A stretch of DNA of 47,299 bases, taken from positions 1 through 47,299 of the forward strand of contig JAOUBX010000030.1 of NCBI GenBank assembly GCA_029860075.1. Direction: 5' to 3'. Position numbers and translations under genes: made by a program. How positions within the stretch are numbered: the stretch's first letter is position 1; each line of letters begins with the position of its first letter. The notes beneath the pieces were generated by a model. It ran no database searches, was not told where the DNA came from, and saw only the letters and a list, made by a program, of their open reading frames with translations. Source of the DNA: Deltaproteobacteria bacterium. GTDB lineage: Bacteria; Desulfobacterota; JADFVX01. Of the stretch, positions 34,578 to 42,866 are shown piece after piece.

Positions 34578-35843
34578 ATGATGGACCTTAAATACCTCGA
34601 TAAATACAAAGATGAAGTGGACCGTTGTGTCAGGTGCGGTGGCTGCCAGGCATCGTGCCCTACTTATGCCTATTCCGGCGATGAATCGATGGTGGCAAGA
34701 GGCAGAATGGCCCTTGTGCAGGCTGTCATCGAAGGAAGGCTCGGCTTTACCGGTGGCTTTGAAAAAAGCATCGACAGCTGTCTCGATTGCAAGGCCTGTA
34801 CGAAATCTTGCGCCAGCGATGTGAAAGTCGATGAAATCATCTATGCTGCCAAGGCCGAGATTGCGGCAGCCAATGGCTGCAATCCTCTTGAAAAACTGCT
34901 TTCAAAAAATGTCTTTATAAAAAGTCAAAGGCATCCATTATTAGTCAGACTGGCGGGACTTGTCAAAAAACTGTTCTACGATCCTCTACCCGACTTTCTG
35001 CCCCTCCCTTCCCCTCTCAAATCGCTGGGAAAAAAGAGGAAACTCCCTGCCATAGGCTCTACACCGCTAAGAAAGAGGAGAAAGCTGACAAAAAAGTTAA
35101 CAAACCCTTCGGGAAGGGTCGCTTTTTATGTGGGATGCGCCACCAATATGGTTCACCAGCATATTGGTGAGGCCATGATCAAGGTCCTTGAACATAACAA
35201 CATAGAGGTAACGCTTGTAAATAACGAACAGTGCTGCGGCATTCCCTTCCTCTCGAAAGGAGACAGGGAAACGGCGGAACAACTGGCAAAGGCAAACATT
35301 GAAGCCTTTGCCTCTCTTAAAGTCGATGCCCTTTTAAGCTGCTGTGCCACCTGCAGCGCCACACTGAAAGATTACCCCAAATGGATCGATGACGAAAAGG
35401 CAAAGGCCCTGTCAGCAAAGGTCATGGATATTCACTACTACCTGGCCCATCACAGCGATTACAAAAAGGGCCTGGGTAAAATAGATGAGAGCATTACCTG
35501 GCACGACCCCTGCCATCTCGGCAGGGGACAGGACGTAATGGATGAGCCGAGAGAAATCCTTCGTTCAATTCCGGGCCTTAAATTCACCGAAATGTCAAAA
35601 CCATGCCAATGCTGCGGTTTTGGTGGAGAAGTATCACTTAACGATTACAAAATGAGCATGACCATAGCCGGGGACAAGGTTCTGTCGGTAAAAGATTCCG
35701 GCGCAGAGGAACTGGTTACGGGTTGTCCCGCCTGTATCATGCACATGGAAGATGCCCTCAACCACTTTGGCCATGTCATCCCTGTACGGCATACCGTTGA
35801 GTACCTGGCAGAAGCATATAAAGCAGGCAAGAAAGAAAAGTAA
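34578..35843 (+). CDS. Iron-sulfur heterodisulfide-reductase-type protein, GlcF-like
   Basis: Iron-sulfur electron-transfer subunit of 421 residues like GlcF of glycolate oxidase. Two 4Fe-4S ferredoxin sites lie at the N-terminus (CVRCGGCQASCP near residue 14 and CLDCKACTKSC near 72). Two CCG cysteine-rich domains follow: FYVGCATN...EQCCGIP...SCCATC, and HDPCHLGRG...CQCCGFGG...GCPACIMH. All cluster cysteines are present. Such proteins pass electrons from a FAD dehydrogenase (GlcD/D-lactate type) to a carrier. No glcD-like gene is in the window, so the donor is unknown and the name GlcF should be held loosely. Only a weak ribosome site precedes the ATG. Confidence 0.88.
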   Translation: MMDLKYLDKYKDEVDRCVRCGGCQASCPTYAYSGDESMVARGRMALVQAVIEGRLGFTGGFEKSIDSCLDCKACTKSCASDVKVDEIIYAAKAEIAAANGCNPLEKLLSKNVFIKSQRHPLLVRLAGLVKKLFYDPLPDFLPLPSPLKSLGKKRKLPAIGSTPLRKRRKLTKKLTNPSGRVAFYVGCATNMVHQHIGEAMIKVLEHNNIEVTLVNNEQCCGIPFLSKGDRETAEQLAKANIEAFASLKVDALLSCCATCSATLKDYPKWIDDEKAKALSAKVMDIHYYLAHHSDYKKGLGKIDESITWHDPCHLGRGQDVMDEPREILRSIPGLKFTEMSKPCQCCGFGGEVSLNDYKMSMTIAGDKVLSVKDSGAEELVTGCPACIMHMEDALNHFGHVIPVRHTVEYLAEAYKAGKKEK

Positions 35844-36064
35844 AACCATCTGCCCATAAATGCTAAAAGGGATATGAGCCCCTGCAAAAAATGCCAAAAC
35901 AGTGCATTTTTTTCATACATTTTTTCAAGTCTTTACTTTTCACGAAAAAAAAACTAAACTTATATGTAAAATTATTAGCAGAAAAAGAGAGTACTTACAA
36001 AAGCGTTAAAGAGAAAAGCCTGCAAGGCACAGATATTGCTTTTAAAAAACATGAGAAGAGCATT

Positions 36065-36159
36065 AACTCTGCTCAGAGCAAACCAGGGGAAATCCTGGGA
36101 CGCAGAGCATCGGGACTAAGAAAACCGTAAATTTTCACGTCAGCCGGGCCGCCAGAGTT
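36065..36159 (+). ncRNA. Cyclic-di-GMP-I (GEMM) riboswitch aptamer
   Basis: Sequence and pairing match the class I c-di-GMP aptamer (RF01051 in memory). P1 is AACTCTG (36065-36071) with CAGAGTT (36153-36159). GCAAACC leads into the P2 stem CAGG-GGAAAT-CCTG, whose loop contains GAAA. GGGACGCAGAGC, then ACTAAG, opens the third helix GAAAA...TTTTC, and CAGCCGGGCCGCC closes it. The conserved GCAAACC, GGGACGCA, AGC and CTAA blocks are all present. It sits 74 bp upstream of a small exported-peptide gene on the same strand. Confidence 0.92.
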
Positions 36160-36204
36160 ACCCAGTTAATTAATACTTGGTAAATCGGGCGGCTTTTTAT
36201 TTTG
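36147..36204 (+). terminator. Expression-platform terminator of the c-di-GMP riboswitch
   Basis: GCCGCC and TTACC (36149-36162) pair with GGTAA and GGGCGGC (36179-36193); TTTTTATTTT follows. The 5' arm contains the 3' strand of aptamer helix P1 (36153-36159), so bound c-di-GMP should favour P1 and weaken the terminator. That predicts an ON switch. Confidence 0.8.
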
Positions 36205-36232
36205 TAATTAATTTCTAAAGGGAGTTGTAGCA

Positions 36233-36364
36233 ATGAAGATCTCGAAAAAAGTGGCTCTGGCAATTATGATAACATCCATATTCCTGTTAACATCAACGGC
36301 AGGGCATTCGGCAGAAAAAAAGGTGAAAAAAGCAAAGTCCTGCCAATTATCTCAATCCTTCTAA
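36233..36364 (+). CDS. Short exported peptide under c-di-GMP riboswitch control
   Basis: A 43-codon frame with AAAGGGAG eight bases before its ATG. Residues 1-27 look like a signal peptide (basic MKISKK, core VALAIMITSIFLLTS, cleavage near GHSA). The mature peptide would be only about 16 residues, Lys-rich with one Cys (EKKVKKAKSCQLSQSF). It is the first gene after the c-di-GMP riboswitch. It may be a genuine small exported peptide. Alternatively it is the truncated start of a larger exported protein: another frame, entered just before the stop, stays open for about 40 codons and encodes a hydrophobic segment (SILLTAFLAGIL). I do not recognise it. Confidence 0.55.
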   Translation: MKISKKVALAIMITSIFLLTSTAGHSAEKKVKKAKSCQLSQSF

Positions 36365-36539
36365 CGGCATTTCTCGCCGGGATTCTCAGCAAAGCTGACA
36401 AAAGACACGTCATGCCCGGTTTTCACGGCCAAAAGCAGCGCAGGCTTGGTCGACAGGCTGCGGGGCAAGCCGAATGAGTGAATGCCGGACAGGGCGTGAC
36501 TTCCGGCTGCCGCAGCAGAAAATTGAGGAGAAATGCGGG
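36365..36539. other. Gap rich in inverted repeats, no gene seen
   Basis: Between the small peptide gene and the end of the EAL gene are nested inverted repeats. GTCATGCCC pairs with GGGCGTGAC across about 70 bases. Inside it GGCTTG pairs with CAAGCC and GCAGC with GCTGC. GCCGGA pairs with TCCGGC further on. No T-run follows on either strand. It could be a structured RNA or an mRNA 3' end. Confidence 0.35.
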
Positions 36540-37859
36540 CTAATCGAGAAAATCCTTATTAACCGGCTCCAGTTTATGGGAAGGTTTACCGAAAAGATAT
36601 CCCTGACCGTAGGTGACTTCAAGCTCTTTCAGCTTTTCATACTCAGCCTTCGTCTCTATCCCTTCGGCAATGATCAATGAACCCAAACTTTTAGCCAGGG
36701 TAACCATGGCCTTTACCATCTGCTGCCTGATAAAACTCTTGTCAATGTCTCGAACCATGGAGATATCGACCTTCATATAACCGGGATTGAGTTCCAGGAT
36801 TCGCTCGAGATCAGCGTAGCCGCTGCCAATGTCGTCGCTCGCATGAACAATCCCGATATCGCGGTAGTCCTTCAAGGCATTTCTAAACAAATCGTAATTA
36901 TCAATAGCCAGCTTTTCATTAATTTCAAAAACAACATTTTCCGGCTTGATCTTGATGTCCTCGAAAAGTTCCTCCAGGTAGGCGCCGCGGAATTCAGGAT
37001 CATGAATGGTCATGGTAAGCGTATTGACAAATATCTTTTTGTCCGTATTGAGGTGCCTTACGGCCTCAAAAGCCTGCTTACGGCAGATGGAATCGAGTTC
37101 AAAGGAGAGACCGAATTTGGAAGCCAGGGTAAAGAGTATGAGGGGACTTACAAATTCACTGCCTTCAGGGCCGCGGGAAAGGGTCTCATAACCAATAACA
37201 TCAAGGGTCTGCATATCGACGATGGGCTGAAAAACCGTTCTAATGCTCTCCTCGATAATAATCTTTTGTAGATGGTAGTTGCTGCTGTAATCGAGTTTGA
37301 GGGACATGAACTCGCCCATCTTTATGGAGTTATTGAGCACCTGCATAATGAGGCGCATATTGTTTATCATGGGATTATTGATAACCAAGGCATAGCCGAT
37401 GGCAGGCCGGGTATACTCTTTACAGTAGGGAAAAAAGAGATTAAACATCTCATTTTCAATATTGACTCTTGTCTTTTCGGCAATCACTTCCAGGTGATCG
37501 AGAAGGCGGGTTTCATCCTTACGGGGAGGGGAAAGAAAAATAATAAAGGTGTCTACATCCCGCAGATCAACAAGAAATATGTCCCTGCCACGGAATTCCT
37601 TTTTCTTTATTTTTTTGAGGATATTCGTCACCCTGACGAGCAGGTCATTGTAAACCATGCTTCCATACTGGTATTCGATGGCATGAAGCTGGGCTACCTG
37701 AACGGTAATACAGGCAATAAACCTGGAGCGGGTAAGAATATCTTCTACTTCAGGATACTCTTTGATGACTGTAGGAATTTCAAGGTAGTTATTGAAATAA
37801 AAATCTTTATGGATCGGCGCTGATATAAAATCCTGCTCTTTGGAATGTTTCTTTTTCAT
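36540..37859 (-). CDS. EAL-domain protein with degenerate GGDEF-like N-terminus
   Basis: Cyclic-di-GMP phosphodiesterase-type protein of 439 residues, cytoplasmic (no membrane segment). The N-terminal half is GGDEF-like in layout, but its active-site loop reads DVDTFIIFL (residues 101-109), so cyclase activity is not expected. The EAL domain spans about 205-435. The signature is ETL at 225-227 in YETLSRG; Asn279, Glu312, Asp342-Asp343, Lys363, the EGIE glutamates (399-402) and Gln419 are present. Most catalytic positions are thus kept and hydrolysis is plausible. It converges on the c-di-GMP riboswitch gene, a suggestive pairing. A run of ten G lies about 100 bp upstream of its start. Confidence 0.88.
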   Translation of the reverse strand: MKKKHSKEQDFISAPIHKDFYFNNYLEIPTVIKEYPEVEDILTRSRFIACITVQVAQLHAIEYQYGSMVYNDLLVRVTNILKKIKKKEFRGRDIFLVDLRDVDTFIIFLSPPRKDETRLLDHLEVIAEKTRVNIENEMFNLFFPYCKEYTRPAIGYALVINNPMINNMRLIMQVLNNSIKMGEFMSLKLDYSSNYHLQKIIIEESIRTVFQPIVDMQTLDVIGYETLSRGPEGSEFVSPLILFTLASKFGLSFELDSICRKQAFEAVRHLNTDKKIFVNTLTMTIHDPEFRGAYLEELFEDIKIKPENVVFEINEKLAIDNYDLFRNALKDYRDIGIVHASDDIGSGYADLERILELNPGYMKVDISMVRDIDKSFIRQQMVKAMVTLAKSLGSLIIAEGIETKAEYEKLKELEVTYGQGYLFGKPSHKLEPVNKDFLD

Positions 37860-37956
37860 TATGAGAGCCTGTAAATACCAAGGTTTAAGAGCGCAGTTTT
37901 TAGTTTAATAAATATTATTGCCTCTAGTAAAGAGAAATATATACTGCAAAAAGGGC

Positions 37957-37966
37957 GGGGGGGGGG
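37957..37966. repeat. Homopolymer of ten G upstream of the EAL gene
   Basis: Ten consecutive G on the plus strand, 98 bp upstream of the EAL-protein ATG and 175 bp upstream of the two-CW gene, in the divergent intergenic region. Such tracts slip during replication and can tune a promoter; they are also a common place for sequencing-length errors. An inverted repeat TGATTGA/TCAATCA (37996-38002, 38034-38040) lies next to it. Confidence 0.7.
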
Positions 37967-38140
37967 CTCCGCTTTTACCAAAGGGACAACCCGCCTGATT
38001 GAATTTAAGGTTTGAAAGTTCCCTCAATCAAAAAGCAATATATGCCTCATTTTTAGTAAAATCGGTCAAGTAATTAGCTTTTTTTTATCATATACTAAGT
38101 GGACAGGGAGCCGGATTCCGGCAAATAAGGTGAGGCGAAG

Positions 38141-38590
38141 ATGGCAAAGCTGAATTGCTGGGAATTTCACAACTGTGGAAGAGAAAAAGGCGGAAAAAAT
38201 GTCGGCAGAGAAGGGCCCTGCCCTGCTTCCACCTTTGAAGCAGCCCACAACTTCATGGGAGGGAAAAACGGCGGCAGGGCCTGTGCATACATTACAGGCA
38301 CCTTTTGCTCACAAACGCTTCAAGGAACACAAAAAAATTATTGCAAGCCTTCTTCAGATATAAATCAGTTAAGATTTTGTACCAATTGTGAGTTTTACCG
38401 CCTTCTCAGAAAAGAGCAGAAAGACCAATTTTCTCTTCATAATTTTCTCCTCTACGTAAAAGAAAGGCTAATATCAACAAAAATGCGTATCGGGAAAATA
38501 GAGGTACCTCAATTAAGGAAAATATCAGGAAAGTCAAAGCATTCAATGGGGCAGGACCCTTCAGAAAAAGCCCCCAAGTCAGTCAAATAA
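38141..38590 (+). CDS. Two-CW domain protein
   Basis: Small cysteine-rich cytoplasmic protein of 149 residues. The first 90 residues carry the family pattern: MAKLNCWEFHNCGRE, GPCPA, NGGRACAYITGTFC, the QGT motif, then CTNCEFYRLLRKEQ. About eight cysteines are spaced as in a metal- or cluster-binding site. The last 50 residues are basic and probably disordered. AAGGTGAGGCGAAG precedes the ATG, and GCCGG-att-CCGGC lies in the leader. Related proteins are often found with signalling genes in deltaproteobacteria; here it is divergent from an EAL protein. Molecular role unknown. Confidence 0.8.
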   Translation: MAKLNCWEFHNCGREKGGKNVGREGPCPASTFEAAHNFMGGKNGGRACAYITGTFCSQTLQGTQKNYCKPSSDINQLRFCTNCEFYRLLRKEQKDQFSLHNFLLYVKERLISTKMRIGKIEVPQLRKISGKSKHSMGQDPSEKAPKSVK

Positions 38591-38705
38591 ATAAACCCAC
38601 TGCCCTCCCCCTTAACAAAATCTGCCAAACAAGGCTATTCAAAACTTGTATCGCCGCCTGCACTCCATTAATATAGAAGCCAACATTTTTAATCTTTAGC
38701 GTTCT

Positions 38706-41700
38706 ATGAAGAAAAACTTATCAGACCTTAAAGAAAGGGAAGCGGCCCTCGATCCAAAGCGCTCCTTTATCGTTCAGGCTCCGGCCGGTTCAGGCAAGAC
38801 GGAGCTGCTCATCAGGCGTTTTCTTACACTTCTTGCAGCCGTAAACTACCCTGAGCAGATCATTGCCATTACCTTTACACGCAAGGCGGCAGGCGAAATG
38901 CACTGCCGCATCATGAATGCCCTAAATAAAGCTAAAAAAGAGCCGCCCCCTGCGTCTCCTTACGAACTTGAAACGTGGCGTCTTGCCGGGGCAGCCCTAA
39001 AAAGAGATGCAGAGAGGGGCTGGAATCTCCTCGAAACACCGGCCAGACTCAAAGTGCAGACCACTGACTCCCTTTGCGCTTCACTGACGAGGCAGATGCC
39101 CATACTTTCAGGCCTCGGTAAAAACCCGGCCATGACGGAAAATGCGGAAGAACTCTACCGCGAAGCAGCAAGGCGAACCATTGTAAAGGTTGAAAAGGAG
39201 GGGAAAGACGGTGAAGCCGTCACAGAGGCATTGAGACACCTGGACAACTCCTTTGCCAACCTTGAACAGAGAATCATTGCCATGCTGGCAAGGCGCGACC
39301 AGTGGCTGCGTCATGTGAGCCTAAAGTCAATGATCGATGAGGATGTCCTCAAAAAATACCTTGAACAATCCATCGCCAATCTCATTAAAACCAATCTTTG
39401 CCGGGTAAAATCAGCCTTTCCCGGAGACATCCTGAAAGAAGCCATTCATTACGGCAGTTTTGCTGCTGACAACCTGCTTGCCAATGGCAAGGAAAATGAC
39501 ATTACAAGCCTTGCCATGGCTGAAGCGGCAGAGGAAGACCTCGAAAAGGAACTTGCCTTCTGGCGGGGCATAAGGGGATTGCTGCTAACAGCAGACAACA
39601 AATGGCGAAAGCCGGGTGGCGTTAACCTGCGTATCGGCTTTCCTTCCCATAAATCGGAAGAGAACCTTGCCATGAAGGACGGTTTTAAGGACCTCTTGGC
39701 CCGTCTTGAAACCAAAGAAGAACTCGGAGCATTGCTCGCCTCCCTTTCAGATCTGCCCAAGGGCCGCTACAGCGAAAGTGAATGGGCGATTCTCAATGAC
39801 CTCATGCACCTTCTCCCGCTGGCTGATAGGGAACTGATGAAGGTATTTGCCGAAGAGGGAACCGTCGATTTCCAGACCATTTCCAGCGCCGCCCTTCAAT
39901 CACTCGGCCCCGATGAAGATCCCACAGACCTCATGCTTGCTCTCGACGTAAAGATCCAGCACATTCTCGTCGATGAATACCAGGACACGTCCCGCACTCA
40001 GCTTGCCCTGTTGGAAGCGCTCACAGGTGGCTGGGAACAGGGCGACGGCAGGACCCTGTTTATCGTGGGCGATCCCATGCAGTCTATTTACCTCTTCAGA
40101 GAGGCCGAAGTGGGGCTTTTTTTGAAAGCCAAAAACGAAGGCATGGGCACAGTAAAACTGGAAGCGCTTACACTAAGAAGTAACTTCCGCTCCCAGGCAA
40201 ATATCGTCAATTGGGTCAACAGCACCCTTTCCACGGCCTTTCCGGGCAGTGAAGATGACTTTCTCGGCTCCATCTGTTACGAGTCCTTTCATCCCGTCGT
40301 CGAAGCGAAAGCAGGCAACGCCGTTAGCGCCTCTATCTTTGAAGAAAGAGATGATGCCCTCGAAGCGGTCCATGTTTCGAAGATCATCAAAAGCATCAGG
40401 GAAAATAACGGCCATGAAACCATAGCCGTACTGGCAAGGTCCCGTTCCCACCTGGCAAAAATTGTGGAAAATTTTAAAGCGGAAAAGATCGATTTCAGGA
40501 CGCGGGAGATCGATCCGCTCTATGACAGGCCCGTCATCCAGGACCTCTTTGCCCTGCTTCGGGCTCTCATGCATCCCATGGACCGTATTGCCTGGCTGGC
40601 CATCCTCCGCGCCCCCTGGTGCGGTCTCACCCTTATGGACCTGCATTCACTCTGTGTGGGAGACAGTGGAAGCAGCACATGGCAACTCATGCATGACGAA
40701 GGGAGGCTATCAGGCCTCACTGATGACGGCAGGGAGCGCCTGCTCAAACTCAGATCGACCCTCGATTCGGCTCTCCCCCTATGGGGAAGGATTCCCCCGC
40801 GACAACTTCTGGAAGGCCTCTGGATTGCTATCGGTGGACCGGCCTGCGTCGATAAAAACGGCATTGCCGACAGTGAGGCCTTTTTCGATATGGTAGACGG
40901 CATGGCGCAAGCGGGGAGGATAGAATCACTCAAAAAACTGGAGTCACGAATAAAAGCACTTTATGCCAACTACAGCGGCAAGGGCGATAATCCCGTGGAA
41001 ATGCTGACCATTCACAAAGCCAAGGGCCTCGAATACGATCATGTCATCATCCCCGGTTTCGGCAAAGCGCCCCGCAGCCAGGAAAAGATTCTTCTAAGAA
41101 GCATGGAGCGGGGAAAAGATCTCCTCCTTGCCCCCATTGACGGTATTGAAAAAGGGGAAAGCCGCACCATTTACGCCTATCTCGGAAAAATCCAGTCGGA
41201 AAAGGAAGAGCTGGAACAAAGGAGGCTTCTTTACGTAGCCGTTACGCGCGCAAAAAAGCGGCTATACCTCCTGGGCCACGTCAGGGCTGATGGTGATAGT
41301 CTGCGGCCTGAAAAACGCTCTTTTCTCTCTGCCGTAGAAAAGATCATTGATCCGGAAAAGGTCATTACGAAAGCGGAAAGGCCTATGGAAGACATGGAGC
41401 AGGGTCCGCCTCCCATGATGCTAAGAAGGCTCCCCCCGGACTGGAAGCTCCCCGAAGCGGCGCCCCCTCTCGATGTGCTCATAGAGGAAACACCCCAATT
41501 TAAGGCAGAAGAAATGCCTGAATTCGAATGGGCCGGTGAAGCCATCAAGCACCTCGGCACAGTCATGCACCGTTACCTCTGCCGTATCACAAAAGACGGG
41601 CTTGAACAATGGGGAGAAAAAAGGCCGGCAGGTGAAAAGGAAAGGATGGTTTCCCTCCTTCGGGAACTGGGCCTCAACCGTAAAGAGGCAGGGAAAATGG

Positions 41701-42053
41701 CTGATGAAGGGATAAAGGCGCTGAAAAAAATGCTCTCCCATGAACGTGGCCGGTGGATACTCTCTTCTCACAACGGGGAAGGGTCCGAAGTCCCCCTGAC
41801 TGCCCTTATGGACAACCGCATCATCCACCGCATCATTGACAGAACTTTCGTCGACAAAGGCGTCCGCTGGATCATCGATTACAAAATCAGCCACCACAAA
41901 GGCAGCGACGTAGACAAATTCCTTAAAAACGAAAAAGAGCGATACCGGCCCCAACTCGAAGCCTACGAAAAAATTCTTACCGCCGGCGGGGAAAAACGCC
42001 CCATAAAAAAAGGGCTTTATTATCCCATGCAGAAGGGGTGGATTGAGTGGTAG
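38706..42053 (+). CDS. AddA-like UvrD-family helicase-nuclease
   Basis: Superfamily 1 DNA helicase fused to a PD-(D/E)XK nuclease, 1115 residues, as in AddA/RecB (COG1074), acting in double-strand-break repair. Walker A is APAGSGKT at residues 25-32, ITFTRKAAGEM is motif Ia, and DEYQDTS near 423 is motif II. GDPMQSIYLFREAE is motif III, LRSNFRS motif IV, TIHKAKGLEYDHVIIPG motif V, and LYVAVTRAKKRLYL motif VI; all are intact. The C-terminal nuclease has HLGTVMHRYL and the catalytic IIDRTFVD...WIIDYKIS near 1045-1065. The normal partner AddB, usually directly upstream, is absent: the preceding gene is the two-CW protein. No chi-specific features can be judged. Confidence 0.92.
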   Translation: MKKNLSDLKEREAALDPKRSFIVQAPAGSGKTELLIRRFLTLLAAVNYPEQIIAITFTRKAAGEMHCRIMNALNKAKKEPPPASPYELETWRLAGAALKRDAERGWNLLETPARLKVQTTDSLCASLTRQMPILSGLGKNPAMTENAEELYREAARRTIVKVEKEGKDGEAVTEALRHLDNSFANLEQRIIAMLARRDQWLRHVSLKSMIDEDVLKKYLEQSIANLIKTNLCRVKSAFPGDILKEAIHYGSFAADNLLANGKENDITSLAMAEAAEEDLEKELAFWRGIRGLLLTADNKWRKPGGVNLRIGFPSHKSEENLAMKDGFKDLLARLETKEELGALLASLSDLPKGRYSESEWAILNDLMHLLPLADRELMKVFAEEGTVDFQTISSAALQSLGPDEDPTDLMLALDVKIQHILVDEYQDTSRTQLALLEALTGGWEQGDGRTLFIVGDPMQSIYLFREAEVGLFLKAKNEGMGTVKLEALTLRSNFRSQANIVNWVNSTLSTAFPGSEDDFLGSICYESFHPVVEAKAGNAVSASIFEERDDALEAVHVSKIIKSIRENNGHETIAVLARSRSHLAKIVENFKAEKIDFRTREIDPLYDRPVIQDLFALLRALMHPMDRIAWLAILRAPWCGLTLMDLHSLCVGDSGSSTWQLMHDEGRLSGLTDDGRERLLKLRSTLDSALPLWGRIPPRQLLEGLWIAIGGPACVDKNGIADSEAFFDMVDGMAQAGRIESLKKLESRIKALYANYSGKGDNPVEMLTIHKAKGLEYDHVIIPGFGKAPRSQEKILLRSMERGKDLLLAPIDGIEKGESRTIYAYLGKIQSEKEELEQRRLLYVAVTRAKKRLYLLGHVRADGDSLRPEKRSFLSAVEKIIDPEKVITKAERPMEDMEQGPPPMMLRRLPPDWKLPEAAPPLDVLIEETPQFKAEEMPEFEWAGEAIKHLGTVMHRYLCRITKDGLEQWGEKRPAGEKERMVSLLRELGLNRKEAGKMADEGIKALKKMLSHERGRWILSSHNGEGSEVPLTALMDNRIIHRIIDRTFVDKGVRWIIDYKISHHKGSDVDKFLKNEKERYRPQLEAYEKILTAGGEKRPIKKGLYYPMQKGWIEW

Positions 42054-42062
42054 GGGGGATAA

Positions 42063-42095
42063 AAGGATGGATTATCTTTCATTTTACCCATCCTT
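42063..42095 (-). terminator. Hairpin between convergent addA-like and lipoprotein genes
   Basis: AAGGATGG (42063-42070) pairs perfectly with CCATCCTT (42088-42095). On the minus strand TTTTAT follows, ending the lipoprotein transcript; on the plus strand there is no T-run. It is 10 bp after the stop at 42053 and may serve both genes imperfectly. Confidence 0.55.
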
Positions 42096-42150
42096 CAGGC
42101 TTCCCCGCAGGAAAGAGCTCAATAACTTTCCTGAAAAAACCCCGGCAAAT

Positions 42151-42588
42151 CTATCTGCCAAGGATACGCTTTTCCCAGAGATTGCTGATCAGGTCGTTGG
42201 CGGCAAGTCTGGCAATATTGTCCGTCGAATAAAATCGCTTTCGCCTCGGGTTGTAGCCTTCCGAATAACTGCCGAGAGCGACAAAGCGGTTATTGGAAAC
42301 TGCCCTGGAAGATATGCCTATGGTATACATCTTATTCATCGTAACGGCCCCTTCGATAACCAGTTCTGCCCCTTTTTCCTTCATGATTACTTTTCCGTTC
42401 GTCTTATCCGATATGAGCTGAATAAACTTATTTCTGGCCGCTTCGCCTATGGCAGGCTGTTCACATTCGAATTTCTTGACATAAATTGTTTTGGGCGGCA
42501 CATCGGCAGCCACCTGTGGTCCGTCTGCAACACATCCGGCAAATAACAAGGCGAACAAAACGGCAGTAGCGTATCGAAAAAGAATCAT
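42151..42588 (-). CDS. Small lipoprotein of unknown function
   Basis: Lipoprotein of 145 residues. The signal peptide ends in the lipobox LFAGC (Cys19), so it is lipidated; the residue after Cys is Val, not Asp, which suggests the outer membrane. The mature part starts KTIYVKKFECEQPAIGEAARNKFIQLI, followed by GAELVIEGAVTMN. This strand-helix-strand pattern resembles the fold of CsgG/TolB-N or LpoB-type lipoproteins, but no named family is certain. AAGGGAGGTTATGG-like sequence gives a strong ribosome site at the ATG. It converges on the helicase gene. A possible role in envelope assembly is inference only. Confidence 0.75.
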   Translation of the reverse strand: MILFRYATAVLFALLFAGCVADGPQVAADVPPKTIYVKKFECEQPAIGEAARNKFIQLISDKTNGKVIMKEKGAELVIEGAVTMNKMYTIGISSRAVSNNRFVALGSYSEGYNPRRKRFYSTDNIARLAANDLISNLWEKRILGR

Positions 42589-42866
42589 TCCATAACCTCC
42601 CTAACAATTATTTTACATAAATAAAGCACACCAGGTTGTATAATGCAACAACAAATATAGGGAAAGAATGCATAATACATTGCAACTTCCAGGATAAGTC
42701 ACTACAATCAGACAAGAAAAAAGCGCTAAAAGATAACGGGCAAAACATTGAATCACTAAAGAAAAAGGGAAGCCCAGGAGATGCTCATCAGCAAATAAAT
42801 TATTAAGCTTAACTGGAAGCAATATCAGTTTCAGAGAAAAAACATTGCTGCAAAAACAGGTTTTTT

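Noticed and set aside
35891..36130. 79-codon plus-strand frame overlapping the riboswitch
   Set aside because: The aptamer's conserved RNA motifs explain the sequence; the frame has no family features.
42613..42822. 69-codon minus-strand frame upstream of the lipoprotein gene
   Set aside because: No ribosome site, atypical codon use and cysteine/leucine-rich random composition.
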